This document shows, one piece after another, positions 9,316 through 18,311 of a stretch of 64,000 nt of DNA. Position 1 is the first letter of the stretch, and each line of letters begins with the position of its first letter. The position numbers were made by a program, and so were the translations under genes. Below the pieces are notes generated by a model. That model was not told the DNA's origin, did no database searches, and worked only from the letters and a program-made list of their open reading frames with translations. This DNA is from DATAEE01 sp963725145 (GTDB taxonomy: Bacteria > Acidobacteriota > Vicinamibacteria > Vicinamibacterales > 2-12-FULL-66-21): positions 62,001 to 126,000 of the forward strand of contig CAVRXL010000013.1 of the NCBI GenBank assembly GCA_963725145.1, given 5' to 3'.

Positions 9316-10430
9316 CTGGCATGAGCGCCCTCGCCATCGCGTGGCTCGATCTGAAGCGCCTGGCGCGCGAGCGCGAGGCGCTCGGCTGGATCTTCATCGG
9401 GCCCGTCGTCTTTACCGTGTTCTTCGGCCTGCTCTTCAAGCCGCAGCCGGAGCGGCAGACGAGCGTGGCGATCGTCAATCGCGATGCCGACGACCGCGTC
9501 GCCCGCGCCGTCGGGGTCCTGCTGGAACAGGACCGGATCGCGGTCGTCCATGCGCCCGCGGTGGAAGCCGGCCGGTGGAACGTCGAGATTCCAGCGGGCG
9601 CGGCGGCGCTGTTCGCTGCCTCGAAACCGATGCGGCTGGCGCTCCACGCGCGCGAAGAAGAGTCGACGGAGGAGCGCAACGTCCGCTTCAAGGTGCAGAA
9701 GGCGCTGACGCTCCTCTATCTGCACGGCGAGGCGAGTCTCTCCGCCGAGTCGGTCGCCGCGCTGCCGGCGCGGCTCGCCAAGGCCGAAGTCATCGCGTTG
9801 AGGCCCGGGGACATCGGCGTCCCGCACCGCCCGATGACCGCTGGCTTTCAGCGCAGCGTGCCCTCCTACCTCGTGATGTTCGTGTTCCTCAACGTCTTAG
9901 TATCGGGCGCGACGATCGCCGCGGACCGCGCGGCCGGCCGCATGCGGCGGCTCTTCATGGCCCCCATCCGAAAGCGCGACATCGTGCTCGGGAAGCTGCT
10001 CAGCCGGTTCGCGATCGGCTGGATTCAAATGGGATACATGCTGGGGCTGGGCGTCCTCGTCTTCGGCATCCGCTGGGCGCAGAACGGCTGGGTGTTCTTC
10101 GGGTTCCTGACGATCTTCGCGCTGGCCTCCGCGGCGCTTGGCCTGCTGGTCGGCACGCTGTTCGACGATCCGGACACGTGCGCGACGGCGGCGGTCTGGA
10201 CCGCGATTCTCCTGGCGCCGCTTGGCGGCCTCTGGTGGCCGCTCGAGGTCGTCGGGCCGACCATGCGGACGATCGGGAACCTCGTGCCGACCGGGTGGGC
10301 GATGCAGGGGGTGAACGCGATGCTCGCGTTCGACGCGGGCGCCGCCGAAGTCGCCCCGTTTGCGCTCGGCTTCCTCGTCCTTCTCGTTCTGGCGCTCGCG
10401 CTGGCGACACGCCGGCTGCGTCCGGCCTGA
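9312..10430 (+). CDS. ABC-2 type permease, subunit 2
   Basis: The start is the ATG at 9312, overlapping the previous stop; the frame is open upstream only as shadow. The protein has 372 residues, with an N-terminal helix (W-I-F-I-G-P-V-V-F-T-V-F-F), an outside domain and a C-terminal helix bundle ending with the W-W-P-L-E and V-P-T-G-W-A-M-Q motifs of ABC-2 permeases. With the adjacent ATPase and subunit 1 it should form a complete exporter. Confidence 0.92.
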   Translation: MTGMSALAIAWLDLKRLAREREALGWIFIGPVVFTVFFGLLFKPQPERQTSVAIVNRDADDRVARAVGVLLEQDRIAVVHAPAVEAGRWNVEIPAGAAALFAASKPMRLALHAREEESTEERNVRFKVQKALTLLYLHGEASLSAESVAALPARLAKAEVIALRPGDIGVPHRPMTAGFQRSVPSYLVMFVFLNVLVSGATIAADRAAGRMRRLFMAPIRKRDIVLGKLLSRFAIGWIQMGYMLGLGVLVFGIRWAQNGWVFFGFLTIFALASAALGLLVGTLFDDPDTCATAAVWTAILLAPLGGLWWPLEVVGPTMRTIGNLVPTGWAMQGVNAMLAFDAGAAEVAPFALGFLVLLVLALALATRRLRPA

Positions 10431-10543
10431 CCGTCAGACTTACGTCATCCAACCGTCATCCTCCCGTGAGCGCAGCCGCGCTCGGGTCCTCGTATTCTTG
10501 AGCATCGACGCCGTTCGGGCCCGGTTTTTTAACGGGAGGAGCT

Positions 10544-10924
10544 ATGGACGCGCTGTTGTTTCTTGTTCTGGGCGTTCTCGGGTTGCTGTCCTGGCTGGTG
10601 CCTGTCGTGGGGTTCGCGCTCATGCTCTGGGTGGCCGGCCGCGCCGCACGGGGAGCCGATACGGCGTCAGTCCGCCCGGCGACGGACATGGCGGACATGG
10701 ATCAGATCGTCGCGGAGCTGACACGGCAGCTCGGGGCGTATTCGAACTTGCCGATCAACAGGCGAGCCATGCAGCGCCAGCAGATATCCACGATGCTGAC
10801 GCAGATGAACGGACAGATGCGCCACCTGGACACGATGAGCCGGGAGCGCTACGACCTGCGGGCAAACCAGCTGTCGGGGATGGCGGCGGAGGCCGGCATC
10901 GACTGGCGAGCGCCGTCCTACTGA
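10544..10924 (+). CDS. Small membrane-anchored protein of unknown function
   Basis: I do not recognise this 126-residue protein. Residues 2-34 form one or two hydrophobic helices, followed by a helical polar tail (M-A-D-M-D-Q-I-V-A-E-L-T-R-Q-L) that could dimerise. A good ribosome site, GGGAGGAG, ends a few bases before the ATG. It stands alone, 113 bp after the exporter operon, and converges on the tricorn-like gene. Confidence 0.7.
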   Translation: MDALLFLVLGVLGLLSWLVPVVGFALMLWVAGRAARGADTASVRPATDMADMDQIVAELTRQLGAYSNLPINRRAMQRQQISTMLTQMNGQMRHLDTMSRERYDLRANQLSGMAAEAGIDWRAPSY

Positions 10925-10943
10925 GCGGCCCGGTTGCGAGCGC

Positions 10944-10977
10944 GCGGCCGGCTCAGTGTTGGGGGGGAGCCGGCCGC
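10944..10977. terminator. Hairpin between convergent genes
   Basis: Perfect 11-bp arms GCGGCCGGCTC (10944-10954) and GAGCCGGCCGC (10967-10977) enclose a loop with seven Gs. It sits between the ends of two convergent genes and could end transcription from both sides, though there is no clear T-tract. Confidence 0.6.
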
Positions 10978-10995
10978 CGCTTCCGCAATCGTCAA

Positions 10996-13900
10996 TCAGG
11001 GTCGCCGCGCCGCCCCCGACTCGGTCGTGATGCGCTTCTTCTTCCCGTAGTCCGGATAGGGCGGTCGCTTCGGCTTCGGAACCGGGTTCTTCTCCAGCGC
11101 CGCCATCACTTCCTGAATCGCTCTCTCGAGCTGCGGATCCTTTCCCTGGCGAACCAGCTCCGGATCGTGCTCGATCTCGATGTCCGGCGGGATGCCGACG
11201 TTCTCCGCGTCCCACTGTCCCGCCGGCCCCCAGACGCCGGAGCTCGGCGACGTCACGAATCCGCCGTCCATCAGCGGCGGGGCGCCGGCGCGGCCGACGA
11301 GCCCGCCCCAGGTGCGCTTGCCAATCAGCTTGCCGACGCCGGCGCGCCGGAAGTAGTTCGGCATCGCGTCGCCGCCTGAGCCGGCGTACTCGTTGATGAT
11401 CATGACCTTCGGCCCGAAGATCGCCCCCTGCGGCTGGACTTCGTCTTCGCCGTCGCGCGTCGCGACGAGGCTCATCATCGTCCGATTGAGCTGCTCGATG
11501 ATGTCGGTGGCGAGCGCGCCGCCGCCGTTGAAGCGCTCGTCGATGATGGCCGCTTCCTTGCCGACCTGCGCGTAGAAGTAGCGCGTGAAGTTCGTCAGGC
11601 CGCCGAAGGCGGTGTCGGGCATGTAGACGTACGCGACGCGGCCGTTGGTCGCCTGGTCCACCTTGCGGCGGTTGTCCTCAATCCACGCCAGGTTGCGCAG
11701 CCGCGCTTCGCTCGAGACCGGAACGACGGTGACCTCGCGCGCGCCGGCGCCGTCGGGCGTCGGGCCGACGCGAAGCAGGACGCTCTTCCCGGACGTCGCC
11801 TCGAAAAAGCTGTACACGTTGTCCGTGGCCCTGACGTCCTTCCCGTTCACGGACAGAAGGTAATCGCCCTCCTGGACGTTGACCCCAGGCTGCGTGAGTG
11901 GCGCCTTGAGGTCCGGGTTCCAGTTCTCTCCGTCGTAGATGCGCGCGAAGCGGTACCGGCCGCTCTCGATTCGATAGTCGCAGCCGAGCAGGCCCGTCGG
12001 GACGATCTTGACCTCGGGGTTGTCGCCGCCGCCGACGCCGAGGTGGCCGACGGTGATCTCTCCCATCATGTCGGCGAACAGATACGTGAGATCTCTTCGT
12101 GCCATCACGGACTGCAGGTATGGCTCGTATTTCTTGATCGCCTCCTGCAGGTCGAGCCCGTGGAGGTTCGGATCGTAGAAGAACTCCCGCTGGATCCGCC
12201 ACGCGTCGTGATACATCTGCTTCCACTCGACGCGCGGGTCGGACTTGACCTCGATGCTCTCCGTGTTGAGCGGCGGCGGAGGCGGGCCTCCTCCTCCAGG
12301 TCCTCCGGGCCCGCCGGCGGATGCCGGCCCGGATCCGGCGCCAGGTCCTGACGGCGCGGCGGCGGGGCCGGGCGGGATCGGCCGCAGAGGTTGAATCGTC
12401 CAGCGGTCCTGCTGCGCGGTCAGCGTCTTCTCGCCGTTCGCGGAGACCTCGAAAAAGCGGACGCCCGTAAAGACGACGTCCGACTTGCGTTCCTTGAGCC
12501 CGTGCCTGTGAACCGTCGCGCCAGGCGTCACGCCCGGACCGGGCGCTGGCGCTTCGATCGCGAACAGGTTGCCGGCTTTGCCGATCTGCAGTCCGGTGTA
12601 CCGCCGGGCCGGCAGCGGCATCGCGAGGATCCGCTGGCCGATCTTGTCGAGATCGATCTTCGTCTCCTTGACCTCCGCCGGCTTCGTCTCACCTGGCTTG
12701 GGCGGTTCGCGCTTCGCCTGATCGGGTCCGGCTCCGGCCGCGTCCGGTTTTTTCTCCGCGTCCGGCTTGTCGGTTCCTGTTGTTTCCTCGTCGCTTTCAG
12801 GCGCGAACGGAGAAGGCTCGGTCTTCGACAGTACCGCGAGATACACGTTGCGCGTCACCGACCGCGTCGCGCTCCGGATATCTGGTTCGAGCGACGGCCC
12901 CGAGTCGGTGCTTGCGGTGAAGTACAGGTACTTCCCATCCTTGTCGAACACGGGATGCCGCGCGTCGCTCAGGCCGTCGGTGAGCTGTGTGCTTTTCCCG
13001 TCGGCGAGGGAGTAGAGGAAGATCGCGCTCATGTAGTTTTTGAGCCGCTTGGAGTACGCGAGCCACTTGCTGTCGGGCGACCACGCGGGCGCGCGCTCGA
13101 ACGGCCCGGACAGATACCGATCTTTGTCGACCTTCACCGGCTTCCCCTGCTCGACCTCGACGTACCACGTGGTCAGGTGCGCGTCGAGGTACGCGAGCTT
13201 CTTGCTGTCGGGAGACCAGCGCGGCATGAAGTAAAAGCTCGGCTTCTGCTCGAGCCGGATCTTCTTCGGATCGTTCCTGCCCATCGAATCGCGGACGTGG
13301 AGCTCGTACTCGCCGCTCTCGTCCGAGAAATACGCGATCGATTGTCCGTCGGGAGACCAGGCCGGATCGCGCTCCATGACGGCGGTCGTCTGCGTCAGAT
13401 TGCGCGTATCCCCCTTCTCTGCGGGCACCGTGAGGATCTCGCCCCGCGCTTCGAACAGCGCCCGCGCGCCCGTGGGGGAGATATGTGCGTTGGTCAGCCG
13501 CCGCCCGACGTTGACCAGCTTCGGTCGCAGCTCGGTCATGTCGCCCGCGACGTCGATGTTGACCGGCGTCATCTTGCTCGAGGCGATGTCGAAGAGCTGT
13601 ATCTGTCCGAACTGCTCGATGACGATCCCGCCGGGACCGGCCGACGCGGACTTGAAGTCCATGCCCTGGTTCGGGACGGCCTGCGTGACCTTCTTCGTCT
13701 TAGTATCGTACGAGAACAGCGTGACGATGTCGTTGCGGTCGCTGAGGAAGTAGACCTTGTCGCCGACCCACATGGGGCAGAAGTCGTTCGAGTTCTCGCG
13801 CGGCAGTTTCTCGATGCGGCTGTTCGCCAGCGCGGCAATCCAGATCGGGGTCGCCTGGCCGCCGCGGTAGCGCTTCCACGCGAAGAACGCCCGGCTGAGC

Positions 13901-14415
13901 GGCACGTAGGCGATCTGTCGGCCGTCCGGAGAGAAACTGGCCTCCCAGCCCATGGGCAGCGGAAGCTTCTCCTCGAGCCCGCCGTCGAGACCCGCCAGGT
14001 ACAGCTCGCGATAGCGCGAGTAGCTGTTCCGCGTCGACGAGAAGAGAACCTTCTTGCCATCGGGCGTCCAGCCGAGCGCGAAGTCGGCGTCAGGGTGCCA
14101 CGTCAGCCGCTTGGGCACGCCCCCTTCGGCCGGGACCACGAAGACGTCGGTATTGCCGTCGTACTGTCCCGTGAACGCAATCGATTTACCGTCGGGCGAA
14201 AACGCAGGCCCTTGTTCGACGCCCACTCCGGTTGTAAGACGCCGCGCCTCGCCTCCCTGCCGCGGAACGGTCCACAGATCTCCCGCGAACGCGAAGGCGA
14301 TGTCGGTGGCGCTCAACGCCGGCTGCTGCGCCAGAAGCGGAGTGGTGGTCTCCGCCGAGGCGATCGGAACGGACAACGCGAGAACGCAGAGAGTGACGCC
14401 GATGACATGTTTCAT
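10996..14415 (-). CDS. Tricorn-like S41-family protease with N-terminal propeller
   Basis: The start is the ATG at 14415, with GAGGA about 8 bases upstream and a signal peptide (MKHVIGVTLCVLALSVPIASA). The protein has 1139 residues: TolB/tricorn-type propeller blades to about residue 680, a Pro/Gly-rich linker, a tricorn C1-like helical part, a PDZ domain (G-D-Y-L-L-S-V-N-G-K-D-V) and an S41 catalytic core with the serine in N-E-Y-A-G-S-G-G-D. Tricorn-type proteases degrade peptides in the periplasm or cytoplasm; the signal peptide argues for export. An Asp/Glu/Pro/Lys-rich insert interrupts the middle. Confidence 0.92.
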   Translation of the reverse strand: MKHVIGVTLCVLALSVPIASAETTTPLLAQQPALSATDIAFAFAGDLWTVPRQGGEARRLTTGVGVEQGPAFSPDGKSIAFTGQYDGNTDVFVVPAEGGVPKRLTWHPDADFALGWTPDGKKVLFSSTRNSYSRYRELYLAGLDGGLEEKLPLPMGWEASFSPDGRQIAYVPLSRAFFAWKRYRGGQATPIWIAALANSRIEKLPRENSNDFCPMWVGDKVYFLSDRNDIVTLFSYDTKTKKVTQAVPNQGMDFKSASAGPGGIVIEQFGQIQLFDIASSKMTPVNIDVAGDMTELRPKLVNVGRRLTNAHISPTGARALFEARGEILTVPAEKGDTRNLTQTTAVMERDPAWSPDGQSIAYFSDESGEYELHVRDSMGRNDPKKIRLEQKPSFYFMPRWSPDSKKLAYLDAHLTTWYVEVEQGKPVKVDKDRYLSGPFERAPAWSPDSKWLAYSKRLKNYMSAIFLYSLADGKSTQLTDGLSDARHPVFDKDGKYLYFTASTDSGPSLEPDIRSATRSVTRNVYLAVLSKTEPSPFAPESDEETTGTDKPDAEKKPDAAGAGPDQAKREPPKPGETKPAEVKETKIDLDKIGQRILAMPLPARRYTGLQIGKAGNLFAIEAPAPGPGVTPGATVHRHGLKERKSDVVFTGVRFFEVSANGEKTLTAQQDRWTIQPLRPIPPGPAAAPSGPGAGSGPASAGGPGGPGGGGPPPPPLNTESIEVKSDPRVEWKQMYHDAWRIQREFFYDPNLHGLDLQEAIKKYEPYLQSVMARRDLTYLFADMMGEITVGHLGVGGGDNPEVKIVPTGLLGCDYRIESGRYRFARIYDGENWNPDLKAPLTQPGVNVQEGDYLLSVNGKDVRATDNVYSFFEATSGKSVLLRVGPTPDGAGAREVTVVPVSSEARLRNLAWIEDNRRKVDQATNGRVAYVYMPDTAFGGLTNFTRYFYAQVGKEAAIIDERFNGGGALATDIIEQLNRTMMSLVATRDGEDEVQPQGAIFGPKVMIINEYAGSGGDAMPNYFRRAGVGKLIGKRTWGGLVGRAGAPPLMDGGFVTSPSSGVWGPAGQWDAENVGIPPDIEIEHDPELVRQGKDPQLERAIQEVMAALEKNPVPKPKRPPYPDYGKKKRITTESGAARRP

Positions 14416-14454
14416 GTGGAGTCCTCTTGCCAAGAGAGAGCCGATTCTATCGCG

Positions 14455-16203
14455 TCAGGCGGGAAAGTTGATCCGCCGCAGCAGTTCCTGAAAGCGCGCA
14501 TCGGCGCGCAGGGGATCGAAGATCGGGTCGGTTTTCAGGACCGAGACCAGCCAGTCCCGTTCCGCGTACGCGCGCTCGAGACACTCGATCGCCTGCGTCG
14601 ATTCTCCCAGGCCGGTATGCGCGACCGCGAGGAAGAACGGCGACACGTGGCGTCGGCGGGAGCGGTCCTGCAGCTCTTTCAGGAGCGCGCGAGCCTCCTC
14701 GCGGCGGCCGCCGCGCGCCGCGGCATGAGCGATCTGGGCGACCATCTCCGAGCTCCCGGGCGTCAGCGCGTGCCCTTGCCGAAGCGCCGCCAGAGCCTCG
14801 TTGGGCATCCCCTTCATCGAGTAGGCGAGTCCCTTCGGCAGGTAGGCCATCGGATGATTGGGGTCCATCTCGATCGCCCGATCGAGCACCGTCACGGCTT
14901 CGTCGTAGCGGCGGGCGCGGTACAGCACGAAGCCGACGAGCGAATTGGTGACGATCGACAACGGGTCGAGCTGTTGGGCGAGACGGGCTTCGGCGAGCGC
15001 CTGATCGAAGCGCCCGACGTATGAAAGGTATTCGCCGTACAGCTTATGGGCGTACGCGAAATTCGGGTCGAGCTCGACGGCGCGGCGGAACTCGCGCTCG
15101 GCGCCGGCCCAGTCCCAGTCGTGCTCGGCGAGAATCACGCCGTGCCAGGCGTGCGCCTCGGCCAGGTCGGGATCGAGCTCCAGCGCTTTCAGGATGGACT
15201 GACGAGCGCTCGCCATCGCTTCTTTCGCAGGAGCATCCGCGTAGGTCACCGAAAGGATGTGGGCATCGGCCAATCCCACGTAGGCGAGCGCGTACGCGGG
15301 ATCCAGCCGAACGGCGCGGTCGAACGACTCTCGCGCTTTCCGGATGTCATCCGCCGTGCGCCGCTCGAGGAAGTAGCGTCCCTTCAGCGCCGCCTCGTGC
15401 GCCTGAGGATTCAGCGGGCGGACGCCTGCTCTCACGGGTCGAGCGTTGGGTGCCAGCGCGAGCTGGATGCGATCGGCGACAGCGCGCGAGACCTGGGACT
15501 GGATGTCGATGACGCCGGCCAGCTCGCGATCGTAGTTCTCGGCCCATAGATGGGTCTGGTCTCTGGCTCGAATCAGCTGCGTCGTGATGCGAACGCGGTC
15601 GCCGTCGCGCCGGACGCTGCCCTCGAGCAGGTAATCCACCTTCAGTTCGGCCGCGATCTCGGCCGCTGTCTTCCGTGCGCCCTTGTAGGTCATCGTCGAC
15701 GTCCGCGCGATGACTCCCAACCGATCCGGGTGCAGGCGCCCCAGCTCCGTGATCATTTCCTCGGTCAACCCATCGCTGAAGTAGTCCTCATCGGGAGTGC
15801 CTGACAGGTTCTCGAAAGGCAGGACCGCGATCATGATCCGTCCGGGCGCCGCCGGCGGCGTCGGATTGCTCGAGGGCCAGGCGAGCGCTATCAGAATCAC
15901 GGTGGCGGCCGTTGCCAGGGCTGGCGCCAGCCAGCCGCGAAGCCGGCTCTCACCCGGATCCTCCTTCTCCTCTCCGAGCCGAAGGCCGCGGGCGTCCCAC
16001 CACGCATCGATCTCGGGCTTGTAGGCGTAGACCGTGCCCAGGCGCTTGTGGAGATGGCGGTGGACGGGCAGTCCCTCCCCTTTTTCCCAGCGGCGCACAG
16101 TCCGCACACCGCGGCGCAGGTAGGCGGCGATCTCTTTCCAGGAATCGAGACGGTCCTCGGCATGAGGAGTGGGCGGGCTCTGTGCGCGGGCGGTAGCGGT
16201 CAT
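14455..16203 (-). CDS. HTH-TM-FlgO/TolB-like-TPR regulator
   Basis: I start at the ATG at 16203; the frame runs on upstream but is shadow of the divergent gene. The 582-residue protein has an excisionase/MerR-like helix-turn-helix (S-W-K-E-I-A-A-Y-L, then R-T-V-R-R-W-E-K, residues 20-70), one transmembrane helix near 95-112, a FlgO/TolB-N-like domain (I-A-V-L-P-F-E-N-L-S at about 125) and five or more TPRs to the C-terminus. This plan resembles CadC-like one-component sensors. It lies 40 bp downstream of the end of nothing but the protease start, in the same direction, so both may be transcribed together. Confidence 0.88.
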   Translation of the reverse strand: MTATARAQSPPTPHAEDRLDSWKEIAAYLRRGVRTVRRWEKGEGLPVHRHLHKRLGTVYAYKPEIDAWWDARGLRLGEEKEDPGESRLRGWLAPALATAATVILIALAWPSSNPTPPAAPGRIMIAVLPFENLSGTPDEDYFSDGLTEEMITELGRLHPDRLGVIARTSTMTYKGARKTAAEIAAELKVDYLLEGSVRRDGDRVRITTQLIRARDQTHLWAENYDRELAGVIDIQSQVSRAVADRIQLALAPNARPVRAGVRPLNPQAHEAALKGRYFLERRTADDIRKARESFDRAVRLDPAYALAYVGLADAHILSVTYADAPAKEAMASARQSILKALELDPDLAEAHAWHGVILAEHDWDWAGAEREFRRAVELDPNFAYAHKLYGEYLSYVGRFDQALAEARLAQQLDPLSIVTNSLVGFVLYRARRYDEAVTVLDRAIEMDPNHPMAYLPKGLAYSMKGMPNEALAALRQGHALTPGSSEMVAQIAHAAARGGRREEARALLKELQDRSRRRHVSPFFLAVAHTGLGESTQAIECLERAYAERDWLVSVLKTDPIFDPLRADARFQELLRRINFPA

Positions 16204-16385
16204 GGCCGCACGCTGAGTCGTCTCGAGAGCGGTCCATTTTACCGCGGAGCGTGGATCAAGACGGGCCAAGGTTGGCCACGGCATGCCTGGCCAGCTTTGG
16301 TGCCTTGTCGGGCGCCGTTCCGGCTCGTAGGTTCGGGGTAAGCGCGAGCCGATCCCTCCACGGCCGGCGCCGAAAGGACGCTGCC

Positions 16386-16940
16386 ATGAACGCTCGGGTA
16401 TCGATGGTGTCTCGCAGTCTGCTCGTCGCCGCTTTCCTCTCTCATCCCATGCTCGCCCTCGCGCAGTCCCAGTCCTGGGACAAGAAGATCGACGGGGCCG
16501 CACGCTTCAAAATCCTCGACGAATTCAACAAGGAGGCGGTCCTCGACAAGGAAACAGGACTCGTCTGGGAGCGGACGCCCGAGCCCGCCGGCGGATCCTG
16601 GCCGTTTATCGATGACGAGTGCTTCTCGCACTTCACCGGCGGACGTCTCGGATGGCGCCCTCCCACCATCGAGGAAGTCCTCAGCCTGATGGATCCACTC
16701 CAGAACCTCACGGGCAAGTTGCCCGTGGGTCATCCGTTTGATCTCGGGGAAAGCCGAATCACGCCGCGACAGTTCTGGACGATGACGTCAGCGGCCGTGC
16801 AGCCGCCGAACAACGATTTCGCCTACGTCGCGAACTTCGAGCCGGGCGGGTCGCTCTTCGCGGACATCAAGATCTCGGAGCTGCATCGCTTCTGGTGCGT
16901 CCGCGGCGGGCACGGGTACGACGGCAACAACGTGCCGTAG
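16386..16940 (+). CDS. Secreted Lcl-domain (DUF1566) protein
   Basis: The ATG at 16386 gives a signal peptide ending A-L-A-Q and a protein of 184 residues. Family marks are D-K-E-T-G-L-V-W-E-R, then a cysteine, G-G-R-L-G-W-R-P-P-T-I-E-E, and near the end R-F-W-C-V-R-G-G. Lcl domains occur in surface adhesins (the legionella collagen-like protein is the type). It opens the cluster of exported proteins and is divergent from the TPR regulator, which could control it. Confidence 0.82.
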   Translation: MNARVSMVSRSLLVAAFLSHPMLALAQSQSWDKKIDGAARFKILDEFNKEAVLDKETGLVWERTPEPAGGSWPFIDDECFSHFTGGRLGWRPPTIEEVLSLMDPLQNLTGKLPVGHPFDLGESRITPRQFWTMTSAAVQPPNNDFAYVANFEPGGSLFADIKISELHRFWCVRGGHGYDGNNVP

Positions 16941-16992
16941 GACGAGCTGCGAACCCCGAACTTCGAGACCCGGACGAATGGAGGTCACGACC

Positions 16993-18273
16993 ATGTCACG
17001 ACTGCTTCGAACGTGCGCGCTGGCGACGATCATGTTGGCAGCGTCTGTGGCTGCCAGGCCGCTCGGCGTTCAGAGAGATGCACGCGATGCGATCGAGTGG
17101 CCGAGCGAAGATTTTCCGACCCTCCAGAGCGCGATCGACGCGCTTCGCGACGGAGGCCGTTTGAAGATCAGACACGGTCGATTCGACCTTCGAGAGCCCC
17201 TGATCGTCCGGAACAAGCGGATCACGTTCGAGGGCGCGGGATGCGGCGAACAGCTGCCTCTTGGCAGGAGCAGAATCGATCGCGTCACGCACCTCGCCGG
17301 TCCGCGACCCGAGCGGGTCGTCGCGTTCGCGGACGTTGCCGGGCTCGTGACCTACATCGGCACGGGAGGGGGAGTCGTGAGAGGCCTGAAGCTCTCCGGC
17401 TTCGATGCCGGCATTCGGATCATGGCCGGCGACAGCGCCCGGGCAGAGCGCTCCGCGCTGACGGTCGAGGACACGTGTATCGCGGAGACCGGCCGCGGGA
17501 TCGCCTCCTCCGCTCCCTCTGCCAAGATCGTGGCGCAGAACCTGCTCATCCGGGACGTGCTCTGGAACGGGATTGCCGTTTCACCCGGCACGTTTCAGTC
17601 CGGTCTCGAGTCGATCCTCACGTCGTTTGGCATCGTTGTAGTGAACACCGGACAGGCGTGCGTCGTCGTCAAGAACGCCCTCTACACCGGATTTCAAGTC
17701 CACCTCGACGCGTGCGGTTACAACGGCGGACCGCCGGGATTAGGCGGCGGGCTTCTGGCGCTGAACGCCGGCGTCAACTTCATCGAGTCCACGACCAATG
17801 TGACGAATGGCCCCGGCATCGCCGCTGTCGGGGGCACGACGCTGATTCAGCACAATTCCGTCATCCGGTCCGGACTTGGAGCGGGCATTCTTCTTTTCGA
17901 GCCGCTCTACGCGCAGCTCAAGGACAGTCACATTCTGCTGACGGGGCCGTTTCCCTCCGGCCACACCCACGCCGGCAATTTCGGCGACGGTCTCCTCGTC
18001 GCCGGCCAGGGCACCGTGTGGGTAGGGAACAGTCGAATCCACACGAACACCCGTGCAGGGATTTCCAACCTGGGAAGCTTCGTCGACCTGGGAAGCTCCC
18101 GGCTCACGTGCAACGGGTTCGATCTGGAAGGCGAGCCGTACCCGCTCCCGACCGATAACTTTCTGTTCAACGATCGCGGCGCCAACAGGTGCGGCTGCCC
18201 GCTCGCCAATCAAGAGTGCGTGGCAGTGAGCGCGGTGTTCGTTCCTCCACAGCCGGTGCAGGTCATCGAATAG
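16993..18273 (+). CDS. Secreted right-handed parallel beta-helix protein
   Basis: GGAGG at 16980-16984 points to the ATG at 16993 rather than the in-frame ATG at 16978. The 426-residue protein has a signal peptide and a pectate-lyase-like fold pattern: F-P-T-L-Q-S-A-I-D-A-L, then repeated short strands with Asn/Gly turns (N-G-I-A-V-S, N-G-P-G-I-A-A, G-D-G-L-L-V-A, N-T-R-A-G-I). No catalytic residues are identifiable, so it may be a lyase, an adhesin or structural. It is followed 38 bp later by the serine protease. Confidence 0.82.
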   Translation: MSRLLRTCALATIMLAASVAARPLGVQRDARDAIEWPSEDFPTLQSAIDALRDGGRLKIRHGRFDLREPLIVRNKRITFEGAGCGEQLPLGRSRIDRVTHLAGPRPERVVAFADVAGLVTYIGTGGGVVRGLKLSGFDAGIRIMAGDSARAERSALTVEDTCIAETGRGIASSAPSAKIVAQNLLIRDVLWNGIAVSPGTFQSGLESILTSFGIVVVNTGQACVVVKNALYTGFQVHLDACGYNGGPPGLGGGLLALNAGVNFIESTTNVTNGPGIAAVGGTTLIQHNSVIRSGLGAGILLFEPLYAQLKDSHILLTGPFPSGHTHAGNFGDGLLVAGQGTVWVGNSRIHTNTRAGISNLGSFVDLGSSRLTCNGFDLEGEPYPLPTDNFLFNDRGANRCGCPLANQECVAVSAVFVPPQPVQVIE

Positions 18274-18311
18274 GGGGGACGGTCGCAAGTCGCCAAGAAG
18301 GAAGGTGGGAC

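Noticed and set aside
12391..15024. Plus-strand frame of 877 residues
   Set aside because: It is an Arg-rich shadow across the tricorn-like protease and the TPR regulator, both well supported on the minus strand.
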